This document shows positions 1 to 8,084 of a stretch of DNA of 23,322 nt, piece after piece. Each line of letters opens with the position of its first letter. The stretch's first letter is position 1. The notes under the pieces are model-generated. The model searched no databases. It had not been told where the DNA came from and worked only from the letters and a program-made list of their open reading frames with translations. The stretch is taken from contig JAHLFQ010000253.1 of NCBI GenBank assembly GCA_018883705.1, positions 1 to 23,322 on the forward strand. Reading direction: 5' to 3'. A program made the position numbers and the translations under genes. This DNA comes from Candidatus Cellulosilyticum pullistercoris. Its GTDB lineage: Bacteria; Bacillota; Clostridia; Lachnospirales; Cellulosilyticaceae.

Positions 1-264
1 GCAGTTGCTTTATCTTATAAAGAAGACATGGTTGCACCAACAATTGTTGCAAGTGGTAGTGGAAAAGTAGCAGAAAATATACTTACTGAAGCGAAAAAAA
101 ATCAGATACCTGTTTATGAAGATAAAAAGTTGGCCACAATTTTAACAGAATTAGAGATTGGAGAAGCCATTCCTCAAGAGCTTTATGAAATAGTGGCAAA
201 AATTTTATTGTTTGTGGGTGATATGGATGAATTATATGCCAAAACAAAAGGGTACCATGAATAA
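1..264 (+). CDS. FlhB C-terminal-domain-like protein (YlqH type), 5' end missing
   Basis: The reading frame is open from base 1, so the start lies upstream of the window and 87 codons are visible. The fragment opens with AVALSYKEDMVAPTIVASGSG and continues to EIGEAIPQELYEIVAKILLFV. This is the pattern of the cytoplasmic C-terminal domain of FlhB/YscU export switch proteins, which in flagellar FlhB directly follows the self-cleaving NPTH site. Small stand-alone copies (Bacillus YlqH) lack the membrane part and occur beside rnhB and yraN; the yraN gene following here fits that setting. Whether an NPTH site or membrane helices precede the fragment cannot be seen. No flagellar gene is present in the window, and the role of such stand-alone copies is not established. 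The gene ends in TAA and overlaps the next start by 8 bases. Confidence 0.8.
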   Translation, partial: AVALSYKEDMVAPTIVASGSGKVAENILTEAKKNQIPVYEDKKLATILTELEIGEAIPQELYEIVAKILLFVGDMDELYAKTKGYHE

Positions 265-595
265 AAGAGCTGTTGGTAGTCATTATGAAAGGCTGGCAAC
301 AGCTTATTTATTGAATAAGGGATATATCATCTTAGAAAATAATTTTAGATGTAAACTTGGAGAAATTGATATTATTGCAAGTGATAATGAATATATTGTT
401 TTTATTGAAGTAAAATATAGAAAAACTAAACAGTTTGGATATCCAAGGGAAGCTTTAACCTATCAGAAGATACGACATATCGTACGTACTGCACAATATT
501 ACCTAAAAACAAAGGTAGGATATGAAAAAGCATGTAGATTTGATGTCATAGAAATTTTAGGAGAAGAAATTACCCATTTGGAAGCCGCGTTTTAG
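257..595 (+). CDS. yraN: YraN/UPF0102 family nuclease-fold protein
   Basis: A 112-residue protein of the usual size for the UPF0102 family, which has a restriction-endonuclease-like PD-(D/E)xK fold. The visible signature is E11, GEID at 35-38 and FIEVKYRK at 49-56, giving the expected D38, E51, K53 triad. The biological role is not settled; many homologues sit beside rnhB, which suggests nucleic-acid processing. I chose ATG 257 (MNKRAVGSHYE) over the upstream ATG 212, because family members begin just before the G-x-x-x-E helix and the longer version adds 15 unrelated residues. An AAAGGG stretch stands a few bases before the chosen start. The start lies inside the end of the FlhB-like gene, so translation is probably coupled. 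Confidence 0.88.
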   Translation: MNKRAVGSHYERLATAYLLNKGYIILENNFRCKLGEIDIIASDNEYIVFIEVKYRKTKQFGYPREALTYQKIRHIVRTAQYYLKTKVGYEKACRFDVIEILGEEITHLEAAF

Positions 596-606
596 GAGGA
601 TTTAGC

Positions 607-1431
607 ATGTCAGAAAAAATACCTTATAAATTTATTACGAAGGGAGAACTCACCTATCTTACTTTTAACATATGGGAATCAGGTGAAAAGATGATTCATG
701 GTTTTTCAACTCGATTTGGAGGGGTAAGTGAGGGTGCATTAAGTAGCCTTAATCTAGGATTTAATCGCGGAGATAAGAAGGAAAATGTATTAGAAAATTA
801 TCATAGAATGAGTGAAGCCTTAGGGGTTACATTTGATAGCTTGGTACTTTCTAATCAAGTACACGAAACAGAGATTGTAAAAGTGACAGAAGAAGATAAA
901 GGTAATGGGATATTAAAACTAAATAAGTGGGAGAGCATGGATGGACTTTATACAAATATACCAGGGATAACCCTTGTTACACATTATGCAGATTGTGTTC
1001 CCCTATTTTTTTATGCGCCAGAATATGATATGATAGGAATGGCCCATGCAGGGTGGCGAGGTACCGTGCAAGAAATAGGAAAAAAGATGATTGAAACATG
1101 GGTGAGAGAGGAACATATACCGGCTTCATCTATTCAAGTGGCTATAGGCCCTTCTATAGGACCATGTCATTTTGAAGTAGATGAAGATGTTGCTAGACCC
1201 TTTTTAAATCAATTTCCAAATGCAGCCTATATTGAATATCATGAAGATAAGAACAAATATAATATTGATTTATGGGCATGTAATAAAGAAAGCTTAATGA
1301 AAGCAGGTGTTTTAGAAGAACATATTATTGTATCAGAAATTTGCACTTGTTGTTATGATCAGTTCTTCTTTTCGCATAGGAAGACTAAAGGGCATCGTGG
1401 TACGTTAGGTGCTTTTATGAGTCTGAAATAA
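607..1431 (+). CDS. pgeF: PgeF/YfiH family peptidoglycan editing factor (multicopper polyphenol oxidase-like, DUF152)
   Basis: The 274-residue protein carries the hallmarks of the YfiH/LACC1 family: FSTRFGGVSEG near 33-43, NQVH with H86, HYADCVP with C130, AHAGWRGT with H147, and the CHFEVDEDV segment. H86, C130 and H147 match the zinc site of E. coli YfiH (PgeF). That enzyme removes L-Ser mistakenly added in place of L-Ala to UDP-MurNAc; other family members have purine nucleoside activities, so the substrate here is open. It was once annotated as laccase. There is no signal peptide, so it is cytoplasmic. A full AGGAGGA ribosome binding site overlaps the yraN stop codon and sets the start. 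The gene is probably the last of the FlhB-like/yraN unit, since a promoter-like sequence follows. Confidence 0.9.
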   Translation: MSEKIPYKFITKGELTYLTFNIWESGEKMIHGFSTRFGGVSEGALSSLNLGFNRGDKKENVLENYHRMSEALGVTFDSLVLSNQVHETEIVKVTEEDKGNGILKLNKWESMDGLYTNIPGITLVTHYADCVPLFFYAPEYDMIGMAHAGWRGTVQEIGKKMIETWVREEHIPASSIQVAIGPSIGPCHFEVDEDVARPFLNQFPNAAYIEYHEDKNKYNIDLWACNKESLMKAGVLEEHIIVSEICTCCYDQFFFSHRKTKGHRGTLGAFMSLK

Positions 1432-1434
1432 GTC

Positions 1435-1463
1435 TTGACAGCGTACACTAGAATCAGTAAATT
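1435..1463 (+). promoter_or_regulatory. Candidate sigma-A promoter for der
   Basis: A perfect TTGACA (-35) at the left end is followed after 17 bases by TAAATT, a 4/6 match to the -10 box. It begins four bases after the pgeF stop. A perfect TATAAT at 1471-1476 lacks a spaced -35, so the exact start of transcription is uncertain. Confidence 0.45.
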
Positions 1464-1474
1464 AAAAGCATATA

Positions 1475-1507
1475 ATCAGCCAGAAAATAGCTTTCTTACT
1501 GGCTGAT
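1475..1507 (+). repeat. Inverted repeat/hairpin in the der leader
   Basis: ATCAGCCAG and CTGGCTGAT form a perfect 9-bp stem around a 15-base loop. It ends 13 bases before the AGGAG ribosome binding site of der. No T-run follows, so it is not a normal terminator. If transcription starts from the TTGACA/TAAATT promoter, the hairpin is almost at the 5' end of the mRNA and could stabilise it or bind a regulator; it could also be a DNA operator. Confidence 0.5.
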
Positions 1508-1532
1508 AGCTTATAAACAAAGGAGAAATAAA

Positions 1533-2858
1533 ATGAGTAAACCAATTGTAGCAGTTATTGGGAGACCCAATGTAGGAAAGTCCACATTATTTAATAGATT
1601 AACTAAAAGTAAGACTTCTATTGTAGATGATATGCCAGGGGTAACGAGAGATCGAATTTATGGAGAAGTAGAATGGCTACAACATAAATTTACAATTGTT
1701 GATACAGGTGGGATTGAACCAGATAGTACAGACGTTATCTTAAGTCAGATGAGAAGACAAGCAGAAGCAGCTATTGAAGCGGCAGATGTTATCATTTTTT
1801 TAGTAGATGTAAAAACAGGTATGACAGATGCAGATACTCATGTAGCCAATATGCTTCGTCGTGCCCATAAACCAGTCGTACTTGTTGTTAATAAGGTAGA
1901 TGATATGGTACATCAAACAATGGGGATGTACGAGTTTTATAATTTAGGGTTAGGTGAACCTATTCCTATTTCATCAGGACAGGCTCTTAATCTAGGGGAT
2001 ATGCTAGATGAGGTAGTTAAACATTTCCCAGAAGAAGAACAAAATGAAGAAGATGATGATAAAATTCGTGTAGCCATTATTGGAAAACCAAACGTAGGTA
2101 AATCATCACTTGTTAATAAGATTTGTGGTGAAGAGCGTGTTATTGTAAGTGATATAGCTGGAACAACACGTGATTCAGTAGATACAGAAGTAGAAATAGA
2201 TGGACAAACTTATGTCCTTATTGATACAGCAGGTATTAGAAGAAAAAGCAAAATCAAAGAAAATATTGAAAAGTATAGCATTATTCGTACGTTATCAGCT
2301 ATTGATCGTGCTGATGTTGTCCTTATTTTAATCGATGCAAAAGAAGGTATTACGGAACAAGATACAAAAATTGCTGGAATGGCTCATGAAGCAGGTAAAG
2401 GTTGTATTGTTGTTGTTAATAAATGGGATGCTATTGAAAAAGATGATAAGACCATGAATGCATATCTTAAAAAGATCACAAATACTTTAGCTTATATGCA
2501 ATATGCACCATGTATGTTTATTTCTGCACTAACAGGTCAACGTATTCCAAAGTTATTTGATACGATTTATGCGATTGCACAAAATCAGTCACAACGTATT
2601 AGTACAGGGGTACTTAATGATGTGCTTTATGAAGCGATGGCAATGAATCAACCACCAAGTGACAAGGGTAAACCACTTAAAATTTTCTATATGACACAAG
2701 TAAGTATTAAACCACCTACTTTTGTTATATTTGTTAATGACAAGCAGCTTATGCATTTTTCATATCAACGTTATATTGAAAATCAAATGAGGGAAGCATT
2801 TGGATTTAAAGGAACACCGATAAGATTTATTGTTAGAGAAAAAGGGGCGAAAGAGTAA
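1533..2858 (+). CDS. der: Ribosome biogenesis GTPase Der (EngA)
   Basis: Der is a double GTPase that assists assembly of the 50S ribosomal subunit and is usually essential. Its 441 residues show both G domains: G1 GRPNVGKST at 10-18, G3 DTGG at 57-60 and NKVD at 120-123; then GKPNVGKSS at 184-192, DTAG at 231-234 and NKWD at 296-299. An acidic linker (EEEQNEEDDD, about 167-176) separates them. The C-terminal KH-like domain, from about 350, ends with RYIENQMREAFGFKGTPIRF. Length and motifs are complete. AGGAG at 1521-1525 sets the start. plsY begins two bases after its stop, and der-plsY-gpsA(-spoIVA) is the order in Bacillus and many Clostridia. Confidence 0.98.
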   Translation: MSKPIVAVIGRPNVGKSTLFNRLTKSKTSIVDDMPGVTRDRIYGEVEWLQHKFTIVDTGGIEPDSTDVILSQMRRQAEAAIEAADVIIFLVDVKTGMTDADTHVANMLRRAHKPVVLVVNKVDDMVHQTMGMYEFYNLGLGEPIPISSGQALNLGDMLDEVVKHFPEEEQNEEDDDKIRVAIIGKPNVGKSSLVNKICGEERVIVSDIAGTTRDSVDTEVEIDGQTYVLIDTAGIRRKSKIKENIEKYSIIRTLSAIDRADVVLILIDAKEGITEQDTKIAGMAHEAGKGCIVVVNKWDAIEKDDKTMNAYLKKITNTLAYMQYAPCMFISALTGQRIPKLFDTIYAIAQNQSQRISTGVLNDVLYEAMAMNQPPSDKGKPLKIFYMTQVSIKPPTFVIFVNDKQLMHFSYQRYIENQMREAFGFKGTPIRFIVREKGAKE

Positions 2859-2860
2859 AA

Positions 2861-3481
2861 ATGTATAGAATAGGGGCATTACTTATTGGGTATCTTTTAG
2901 GCGGTGTACAATCAGCTATTTTGGTAGGTAGATTAAAAGGCATTGATATAAGGACACAAGGTAGTGGTAATGCAGGTACAACCAATACCATTCGTGTATT
3001 AGGGAAAAAAGCTGGTGCACTTGTTCTGATTATTGACATTTTAAAAGCAGTGGTAGCTATTTGGTTAGCTAAGTTAATATTTAATGGCAGTCATCAAGAG
3101 GCAAATATTTTAATTGCATTATATAGTGGTATTGGTGCTATTCTTGGGCATAGTTATCCGTTATTCTTTAATTTTAAAGGTGGGAAAGGAATTGCCACTA
3201 CAGCAGGGACGCTAATTGGAATGGATATAAAGCTTTTTCTAATTGGAGCAGTTGTCTTTTTAATTTGTTTTGGTATGACAAGAATTGTATCTATTAGTTC
3301 GTTATTAATGACAGCATCTATTCCAATTCTCATTATTATTGCTTATTCAGGCAAGGGAAGTATAGGAATTGAAGCTATGGTACTTGGGCTTCTTATTACA
3401 GCTTTTACTTTCTATAGACATAAAGCAAATATTAGAAGATTAATGGATGGCACAGAAGCAAAGTTAACAAGTAAAAAATAG
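2861..3481 (+). CDS. plsY: Acyl-phosphate:glycerol-3-phosphate acyltransferase PlsY
   Basis: PlsY is a membrane enzyme that moves the acyl chain from acyl-phosphate to the sn-1 position of glycerol-3-phosphate, the first committed step of phospholipid synthesis. The 206-residue protein is strongly hydrophobic with several membrane segments. It shows the three family motifs: GSGNAGTTN at 34-42 followed by R45, GHSYPLFFNFKGGKG at 96-110, and RIVSISS at 141-147. It ends in the usual IRRLMDGTEAK segment. The start is two bases after the der stop, with its purine-rich ribosome binding region inside the end of der. The next gene, gpsA, makes its substrate, so the pair forms a functional unit. Confidence 0.97.
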   Translation: MYRIGALLIGYLLGGVQSAILVGRLKGIDIRTQGSGNAGTTNTIRVLGKKAGALVLIIDILKAVVAIWLAKLIFNGSHQEANILIALYSGIGAILGHSYPLFFNFKGGKGIATTAGTLIGMDIKLFLIGAVVFLICFGMTRIVSISSLLMTASIPILIIIAYSGKGSIGIEAMVLGLLITAFTFYRHKANIRRLMDGTEAKLTSKK

Positions 3482-3500
3482 GTGTACAGGAGGCGTACAA

Positions 3501-4490
3501 ATGAAAAAAATTGCTGTGATAGGCGCAGGAGGCTGGGGCTTAGCACTTGGTCTTTTGCTAAATGAAAAAAAACATCAAGTTACTTTTTGGTGTTATGATG
3601 AAAAAGAGAAAAATGATATTTTACAGCATAGAGAAAATAAGCGTTGTTTACCTGGTATTAAAATCCCATTAGAGATATCATTTACAAATGATATGAAAGA
3701 AGCACTACAAAAGGCTGATATAGCAATTATGGCAGTACCCTCTAAAGCCATTAGATCGACAGCACAACTTATGAAGGAAGCAATCGAGCCACAAACAATT
3801 GTTGTTAATGTATCTAAAGGCATTGAAGAGCATACATTACTGTGTCTTGCTGATGTCATTAATGAGGAAATTACAAATCCTGTCGTTGTTTTATCAGGGC
3901 CTAGTCATGCGGAAGAGGTAGCTAGACACATTCCAACAACTGTAGTCGTAAGTAGTACGGATATGGTGAAGGCATGTGAGGTGCAAGAATTATTCATGAA
4001 TGAATATTTCCGCGTCTATACCAATGATGATCTAATTGGTGTTGAATTAGGTGGTGCACTTAAAAATGTAATCGCTCTTGCAGCAGGTATTGTAGAAGGA
4101 ATGGGTTATGGTGATAATACAAAGGCTGCGCTGATTACAAGAGGTATAGCGGAAATGTCACGCTTAGGAGTTGAGATGGGTGGTAAGATGGAAACCTTTG
4201 CAGGGTTAACTGGAATTGGTGATTTAGTCGTAACATGTACGAGTGGGCATAGTCGTAATAGGCGTGCAGGTGAACTAGTTGGGCAAGGGTTTTCAATTGA
4301 GGAAGCAATGAAACAGGTTAATATGGTAGTAGAAGGTGTACCAACTACCAAAGCAGCTTATGCACTTATGAAGAAGTATAATGTAGAAATGCCTATTCTA
4401 ACAGCCATTAATGGCGTACTCTTTGAAGGAAAACCTGTTAAAGAAACTATTTATAGTTTAATGATGCGTGATAAAAAGGACGAACTTTAA
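3501..4490 (+). CDS. gpsA: NAD(P)-dependent glycerol-3-phosphate dehydrogenase
   Basis: The enzyme reduces dihydroxyacetone phosphate to sn-glycerol-3-phosphate, the backbone used by PlsY just upstream. The Rossmann motif GAGGWG is at 8-13. Also present are SKG at 105-107, LSGPSHAEEVA at 131-141, ELGGALKNV with the catalytic lysine K188, GDLVVTCTSGHSRNRR at 240-255, and the EGVPTTKAAY segment near the C-terminus. The length of 329 residues is typical. A clear AGGAGG precedes the start. No terminator follows, so transcripts may continue into spoIVA. Confidence 0.98.
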   Translation: MKKIAVIGAGGWGLALGLLLNEKKHQVTFWCYDEKEKNDILQHRENKRCLPGIKIPLEISFTNDMKEALQKADIAIMAVPSKAIRSTAQLMKEAIEPQTIVVNVSKGIEEHTLLCLADVINEEITNPVVVLSGPSHAEEVARHIPTTVVVSSTDMVKACEVQELFMNEYFRVYTNDDLIGVELGGALKNVIALAAGIVEGMGYGDNTKAALITRGIAEMSRLGVEMGGKMETFAGLTGIGDLVVTCTSGHSRNRRAGELVGQGFSIEEAMKQVNMVVEGVPTTKAAYALMKKYNVEMPILTAINGVLFEGKPVKETIYSLMMRDKKDEL

Positions 4491-4529
4491 AAAATAATAA
4501 AAGATTGGTATATATCCTCCATTTGTACA

Positions 4530-4554
4530 ATATATTTAAATGTACCCATACAAT
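4530..4554 (+). promoter_or_regulatory. Candidate sigma-E (mother-cell) promoter of spoIVA
   Basis: CATACAAT at 4547-4554 is a perfect match to the sigma-E -10 consensus. The -35 region is weaker: an ATA core at 4530-4532 lies 14 bases upstream, shorter than usual. In Bacillus subtilis spoIVA is a sigma-E gene. The predicted start falls just ahead of the ribosome binding site, giving a very short leader. Confidence 0.55.
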
Positions 4555-4577
4555 TTAAAAATAGGGAGGTAAGGGTT

Positions 4578-6056
4578 ATGGAATATTATAATATCTATAA
4601 AGATATTTCAGAAAGGACAAATGGAGATATATACATAGGGGTCGTAGGACCTGTAAGAACAGGAAAATCTACTTTTATTAAACGTTTTATGGAGACACTT
4701 GTGCTACCTAATATTAAAAATGAGCACCATAAGGAACGGGCACAAGATGAATTACCACAAAGTGGTGATGGTAAGATTATTACAACGACAGAGCCAAAAT
4801 TCATTCCAAATGAAGCCGTAGGAGTAACCATTGGAGGAGATTTTGAGGTTAAGGTGCGTATGATTGACTGTGTGGGTTATGTTGTACCTGAAGCAGAGGG
4901 ACATTTATATAATAATGTGCCACGAATGGTTAAAACACCTTGGTTTGATGAGGAAATTCCATTTGCACAAGCGGCTGAAGTAGGAACGAAAAAAGTCATT
5001 ACGGATCACTCAACTATTGGAATTGTTATTACAACAGATGGTAGTTTTACAGATATTTCAAGAGGTAGTTACATAGAAGGTGAGCAGCGTGCTATTAATG
5101 AATTAAAACGTATAGGAAAACCATTTATTGTCGTATACAATACAAAAAAACCTTTTGACGCAGAGGTAATTGAAACAACTACTGAACTTTCAAGAGAATA
5201 TGATGTACCTGTTGTGCCTATGGATATTGCGCAAATGAAAACAGAAGATATTCATCAACTTTTAGAAAAAATTCTTTATGAGTTTCCACTCAATGAGATT
5301 CAATTTATGCTACCTAAATGGGTTGAGACGTTAGATAATGAACATTGGGTAAAAAAGGCATGGATTGATTGTGTGAAAGAACATATTGAAGGTGTTGATA
5401 ATATACGTCAAGTTAAAGAGATCGTCAGTGATTTAAGAGAGCTTGACTTTATTAAGAATGTCTATCTAGAGAAGATCCAGTTAGGTGAAGGTGTTGTTAA
5501 AATTGAGGTCAATACGGCGGATGATTTATTCTATCAAGTTCTTTCAGAAACGACAGGTATTGAAATTCATGGCGACCATGAATTAATGAGGCTTATTAAA
5601 GAACTAGCAAGTACAAAGAAGGAATACGATAAAGTAGCTTACGCAATGAATGAAGTGAAAGAAAAAGGTTATGGGGTAGTCAGTCCTATCTTTGATGAAA
5701 TTACATTAGAGGAGCCTGAAATTATTAAGCAAGGTAACCGATTTGGAGTAAAACTTAGAGCAAGTGCACCAAGTTATCATATCATTAGAGCTAATATCCA
5801 AACTGAAGTGGCACCTATTGTAGGGACAGAGAAACAAAGTGAGGATTTAGTAAACAATATGCTTAGTGAATTTGAAACAGATCCAGCACAGATATGGGAA
5901 TCTAATATCTTTGGTAAATCACTTCATGAACTTGTTAATGAAGGACTTCAAAATAAGCTTTATCGTATGCCAGAGGATGCACAGCAAAAATTACAAGAGA
6001 CTCTTCAAAAAATTATCAATGAAGGCAATGGTGGCTTAATTTGTATTTTATTATAA
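4578..6056 (+). CDS. spoIVA: Stage IV sporulation protein A, spore coat morphogenetic ATPase
   Basis: SpoIVA polymerises on the outer forespore membrane, using ATP, to make the platform on which the spore coat is built; in Bacillus it is anchored by SpoVM. The 492-residue protein matches the family's full length. Walker A is GPVRTGKST at 24-32 with K30, followed by TTTEP at 69-73 (the sensor threonines) and Walker B DCVG with D97; these correspond in position to Bacillus K30, T70/T71 and D97. YNTKKP replaces the GTPase NKxD motif, as expected for an ATP-using member of the TRAFAC GTPase class. The C-terminus GLICILL is the conserved tail. GGGAGG, eight bases ahead of ATG, is the ribosome binding site. 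It sits behind gpsA but has its own sporulation-type promoter and a terminator right after. Confidence 0.98.
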   Translation: MEYYNIYKDISERTNGDIYIGVVGPVRTGKSTFIKRFMETLVLPNIKNEHHKERAQDELPQSGDGKIITTTEPKFIPNEAVGVTIGGDFEVKVRMIDCVGYVVPEAEGHLYNNVPRMVKTPWFDEEIPFAQAAEVGTKKVITDHSTIGIVITTDGSFTDISRGSYIEGEQRAINELKRIGKPFIVVYNTKKPFDAEVIETTTELSREYDVPVVPMDIAQMKTEDIHQLLEKILYEFPLNEIQFMLPKWVETLDNEHWVKKAWIDCVKEHIEGVDNIRQVKEIVSDLRELDFIKNVYLEKIQLGEGVVKIEVNTADDLFYQVLSETTGIEIHGDHELMRLIKELASTKKEYDKVAYAMNEVKEKGYGVVSPIFDEITLEEPEIIKQGNRFGVKLRASAPSYHIIRANIQTEVAPIVGTEKQSEDLVNNMLSEFETDPAQIWESNIFGKSLHELVNEGLQNKLYRMPEDAQQKLQETLQKIINEGNGGLICILL

Positions 6057-6061
6057 CGAAG

Positions 6062-6090
6062 AAAAACGTGGCAAATGCTACGTTTTTTTT
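6062..6090 (+). terminator. Intrinsic terminator after spoIVA
   Basis: AAAAACGTGGC and GCTACGTTTTT pair over 11 bp (one G-U) around an AAAT loop, and the run continues to eight T's. It closes the der-plsY-gpsA-spoIVA region. The 170 bases between it and the next start hold only the promoter candidate listed next; I see no small gene there. Confidence 0.9.
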
Positions 6091-6196
6091 GTGTGAATTT
6101 TAGTGATAAAAAAGATCTATAGGAAAAGTGAAGCCATAGAGAACCAAGTGAGAATAAGCAAACAATAGATGATGCCTATAATTTATGTAAAGAGAC

Positions 6197-6225
6197 TTGC
6201 AAGATAAGCTATTACATTATATGAT
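6197..6225 (+). promoter_or_regulatory. Candidate sigma-A promoter of the division cluster
   Basis: TTGCAA (4/6) and TATGAT (5/6) are 17 bases apart, in the only long gap before the HlyD-like gene. It would drive the HlyD-like gene, yggS, sepF, ylmH and divIVA up to the terminator after divIVA. Confidence 0.45.
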
Positions 6226-6260
6226 GTTAGATATGAGAGGATAGAATTGGAAGTGAGTAC

Positions 6261-8072
6261 ATGAAACAAAGAAAAAAAGCGACAGATAAACCTAAGAAAA
6301 CTCAGCGTAGTTACTTTAATCCATATGAAACAACAACACCTAAACGTGCTACTTCAAGAAATACATATCAGCAATATGTTGCATTAACAGGCAGCGACGA
6401 GAGAAGTAAAAAAGCTTCCTTAAAGAGATCAAAAACAGCATCAGCAAAGAAGCCTTCAAATAAAAATGCTACTAAACAACGGACAACTCAAAAAGCAAAG
6501 CCTGTACTAAATGAAAACCTATCACCAGAACAAAGACGCGCCAAGATGCGCCAAAAAGTTAAGGTAACAAAAGCGCAGAGACTTAAAATGAGAAGAAGAA
6601 GGCAGTTTCAGATGGTATTAAGGGTTACACTTGTTATGTGTTTAACCATAGGTATGGTATGGGGTGGTATTTTACTAAAAGAATTTTTAACAAAGCCAAC
6701 GATCTCAACACAAATTGTCAAAATGGGAACGCTAGATACATCTAATCAATTTGAGGGCATTATCTTCCGAAATGAAAAAGTTGTGTATAGTGAGGAATCT
6801 GGAAATGTACGTTATGTCATTGCAGAAGGTGAAAAGGTTAAAAAGGACGGTACGGTTTATGTATTAGTTGATGAGAAGAACTTAGTAACGACAACATCTG
6901 AAAAAGAAAAAGTTGATGCTGAGATTTATAATAACGCTGAAAATGATGCAGCTATTTCTAATAATCAAGATGAACGTCATAATTTAGATCAAGAAGTAAA
7001 AAGTCATTTGGAAGATTTCTATACGAATCGTTATGAAGATAGTACAAGTTATATTTATACACTAAGAAGTCAGCTAGATAGTAGTGTGACAAATAGGACA
7101 AACTTATATGCTACAGAACAAGAAGAAAAGAATCAAGAACTTGTTGCTTTAAAAGAACAGTTGGAAACAGATTTAGGTAATTATCAAAAAGGTAAGGCAG
7201 CAGCGGATTCTGGTATCATTTCTTACCGTATGGATGGTAATGAAACAGAAGATGTAAAAGAAGCAATAGAAACACTTACCTATAAAACTTATAATAAGAT
7301 AAAAAGAACATCATCTATAAGTACATTAGGACAAAGTGAAATAAATTCTGGAGATCCTATCTATAAAGTTATTTTAAATAATGAGTGGTATATAGTAACG
7401 TATGTCGATCCTAAAGAGGCCGAGGAATATACCGAGGGTCAGATGTATACAATTAATTTTGATGAACTAGGTGGTCAGGCAGTAAACTTTAGTTTAGATT
7501 CTAAGAAGGAAGAAGAAAATCGGGTACAACTTATCTTTAAGACAAGTAATCAAATCAATGATTTTCTAGGGAGTCGTACTGTTAAATTTAGTATCGGTGA
7601 GAAGGCTACATCAGGATTAAAGATTCCAAAACAAGCAATTGTTGAACAGAATTTAATAAAAATTCCTACTCAATTTTGCGTGGACGTAGAAGGTAAAACC
7701 ACTGTTTATAGAAAAAAAGGGGAGATAACAGAGGCAGTTGAGCTAAATGTTCAATATACACAAGATGATATGCAATATATCAGACAAGACTTAACAGATG
7801 TTAACAATATTCAAGTAAATGATATCCTTGTGAATCAGGCAGATGGGAGTACCTATCAAATATCAGAAGTTGAGACGAAACAAGGTGTTTATGTGACCAA
7901 TAATAAAGTAGCCAAATTTAAAGAGATAGAAATTGTAGCTCAAAGTGATGAATATGCTATTGTAAAAAATACAGGAAAAAGTCAATTAAAAGAAATGGAT
8001 AAAATTATTTCTAATCCTAAAAGTATAAAAATTGATCAGCTAATAGACGATACAAAGATAGAAAATGAATAA
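6261..8072 (+). CDS. HlyD-like membrane protein with basic N-terminus (putative membrane fusion/adaptor protein), division-cluster member
   Basis: The function is unknown. The 603-residue protein has three parts. The first 115 residues are very basic, rich in K, R, T and Q, and predicted cytoplasmic. One membrane helix follows at about 117-142 after an RRRR stop-transfer cluster. The rest is outside the membrane. Just past the helix, residues 145-195 (GTLDTSNQFEGIIFRNE, then SGNVRYVIAEGEKVKKDGTVYVLVD) resemble the lipoyl-like and beta-barrel parts of HlyD adaptors. A charged, probably coiled-coil stretch occupies about 205-310, followed by beta-rich sequence. No ABC or RND transporter is adjacent and a TolC-type partner is not expected in a monoderm. 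My recollection is that similar genes precede yggS-sepF in other Clostridia, which hints at an envelope or division role. The ribosome binding site is weak (GGAAGTGAG). Confidence 0.75.
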   Translation: MKQRKKATDKPKKTQRSYFNPYETTTPKRATSRNTYQQYVALTGSDERSKKASLKRSKTASAKKPSNKNATKQRTTQKAKPVLNENLSPEQRRAKMRQKVKVTKAQRLKMRRRRQFQMVLRVTLVMCLTIGMVWGGILLKEFLTKPTISTQIVKMGTLDTSNQFEGIIFRNEKVVYSEESGNVRYVIAEGEKVKKDGTVYVLVDEKNLVTTTSEKEKVDAEIYNNAENDAAISNNQDERHNLDQEVKSHLEDFYTNRYEDSTSYIYTLRSQLDSSVTNRTNLYATEQEEKNQELVALKEQLETDLGNYQKGKAAADSGIISYRMDGNETEDVKEAIETLTYKTYNKIKRTSSISTLGQSEINSGDPIYKVILNNEWYIVTYVDPKEAEEYTEGQMYTINFDELGGQAVNFSLDSKKEEENRVQLIFKTSNQINDFLGSRTVKFSIGEKATSGLKIPKQAIVEQNLIKIPTQFCVDVEGKTTVYRKKGEITEAVELNVQYTQDDMQYIRQDLTDVNNIQVNDILVNQADGSTYQISEVETKQGVYVTNNKVAKFKEIEIVAQSDEYAIVKNTGKSQLKEMDKIISNPKSIKIDQLIDDTKIENE

Positions 8073-8084
8073 GAGGCGATTAAA

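Noticed and set aside
607..1431. Annotation of pgeF as a laccase
   Set aside because: The protein lacks the cupredoxin copper sites of true laccases; its motifs are those of the YfiH/LACC1 zinc-binding family.
1475..1507. The der leader hairpin as a terminator of pgeF
   Set aside because: No T-run follows on the + strand, and only a short T-stretch some distance away follows on the minus strand.
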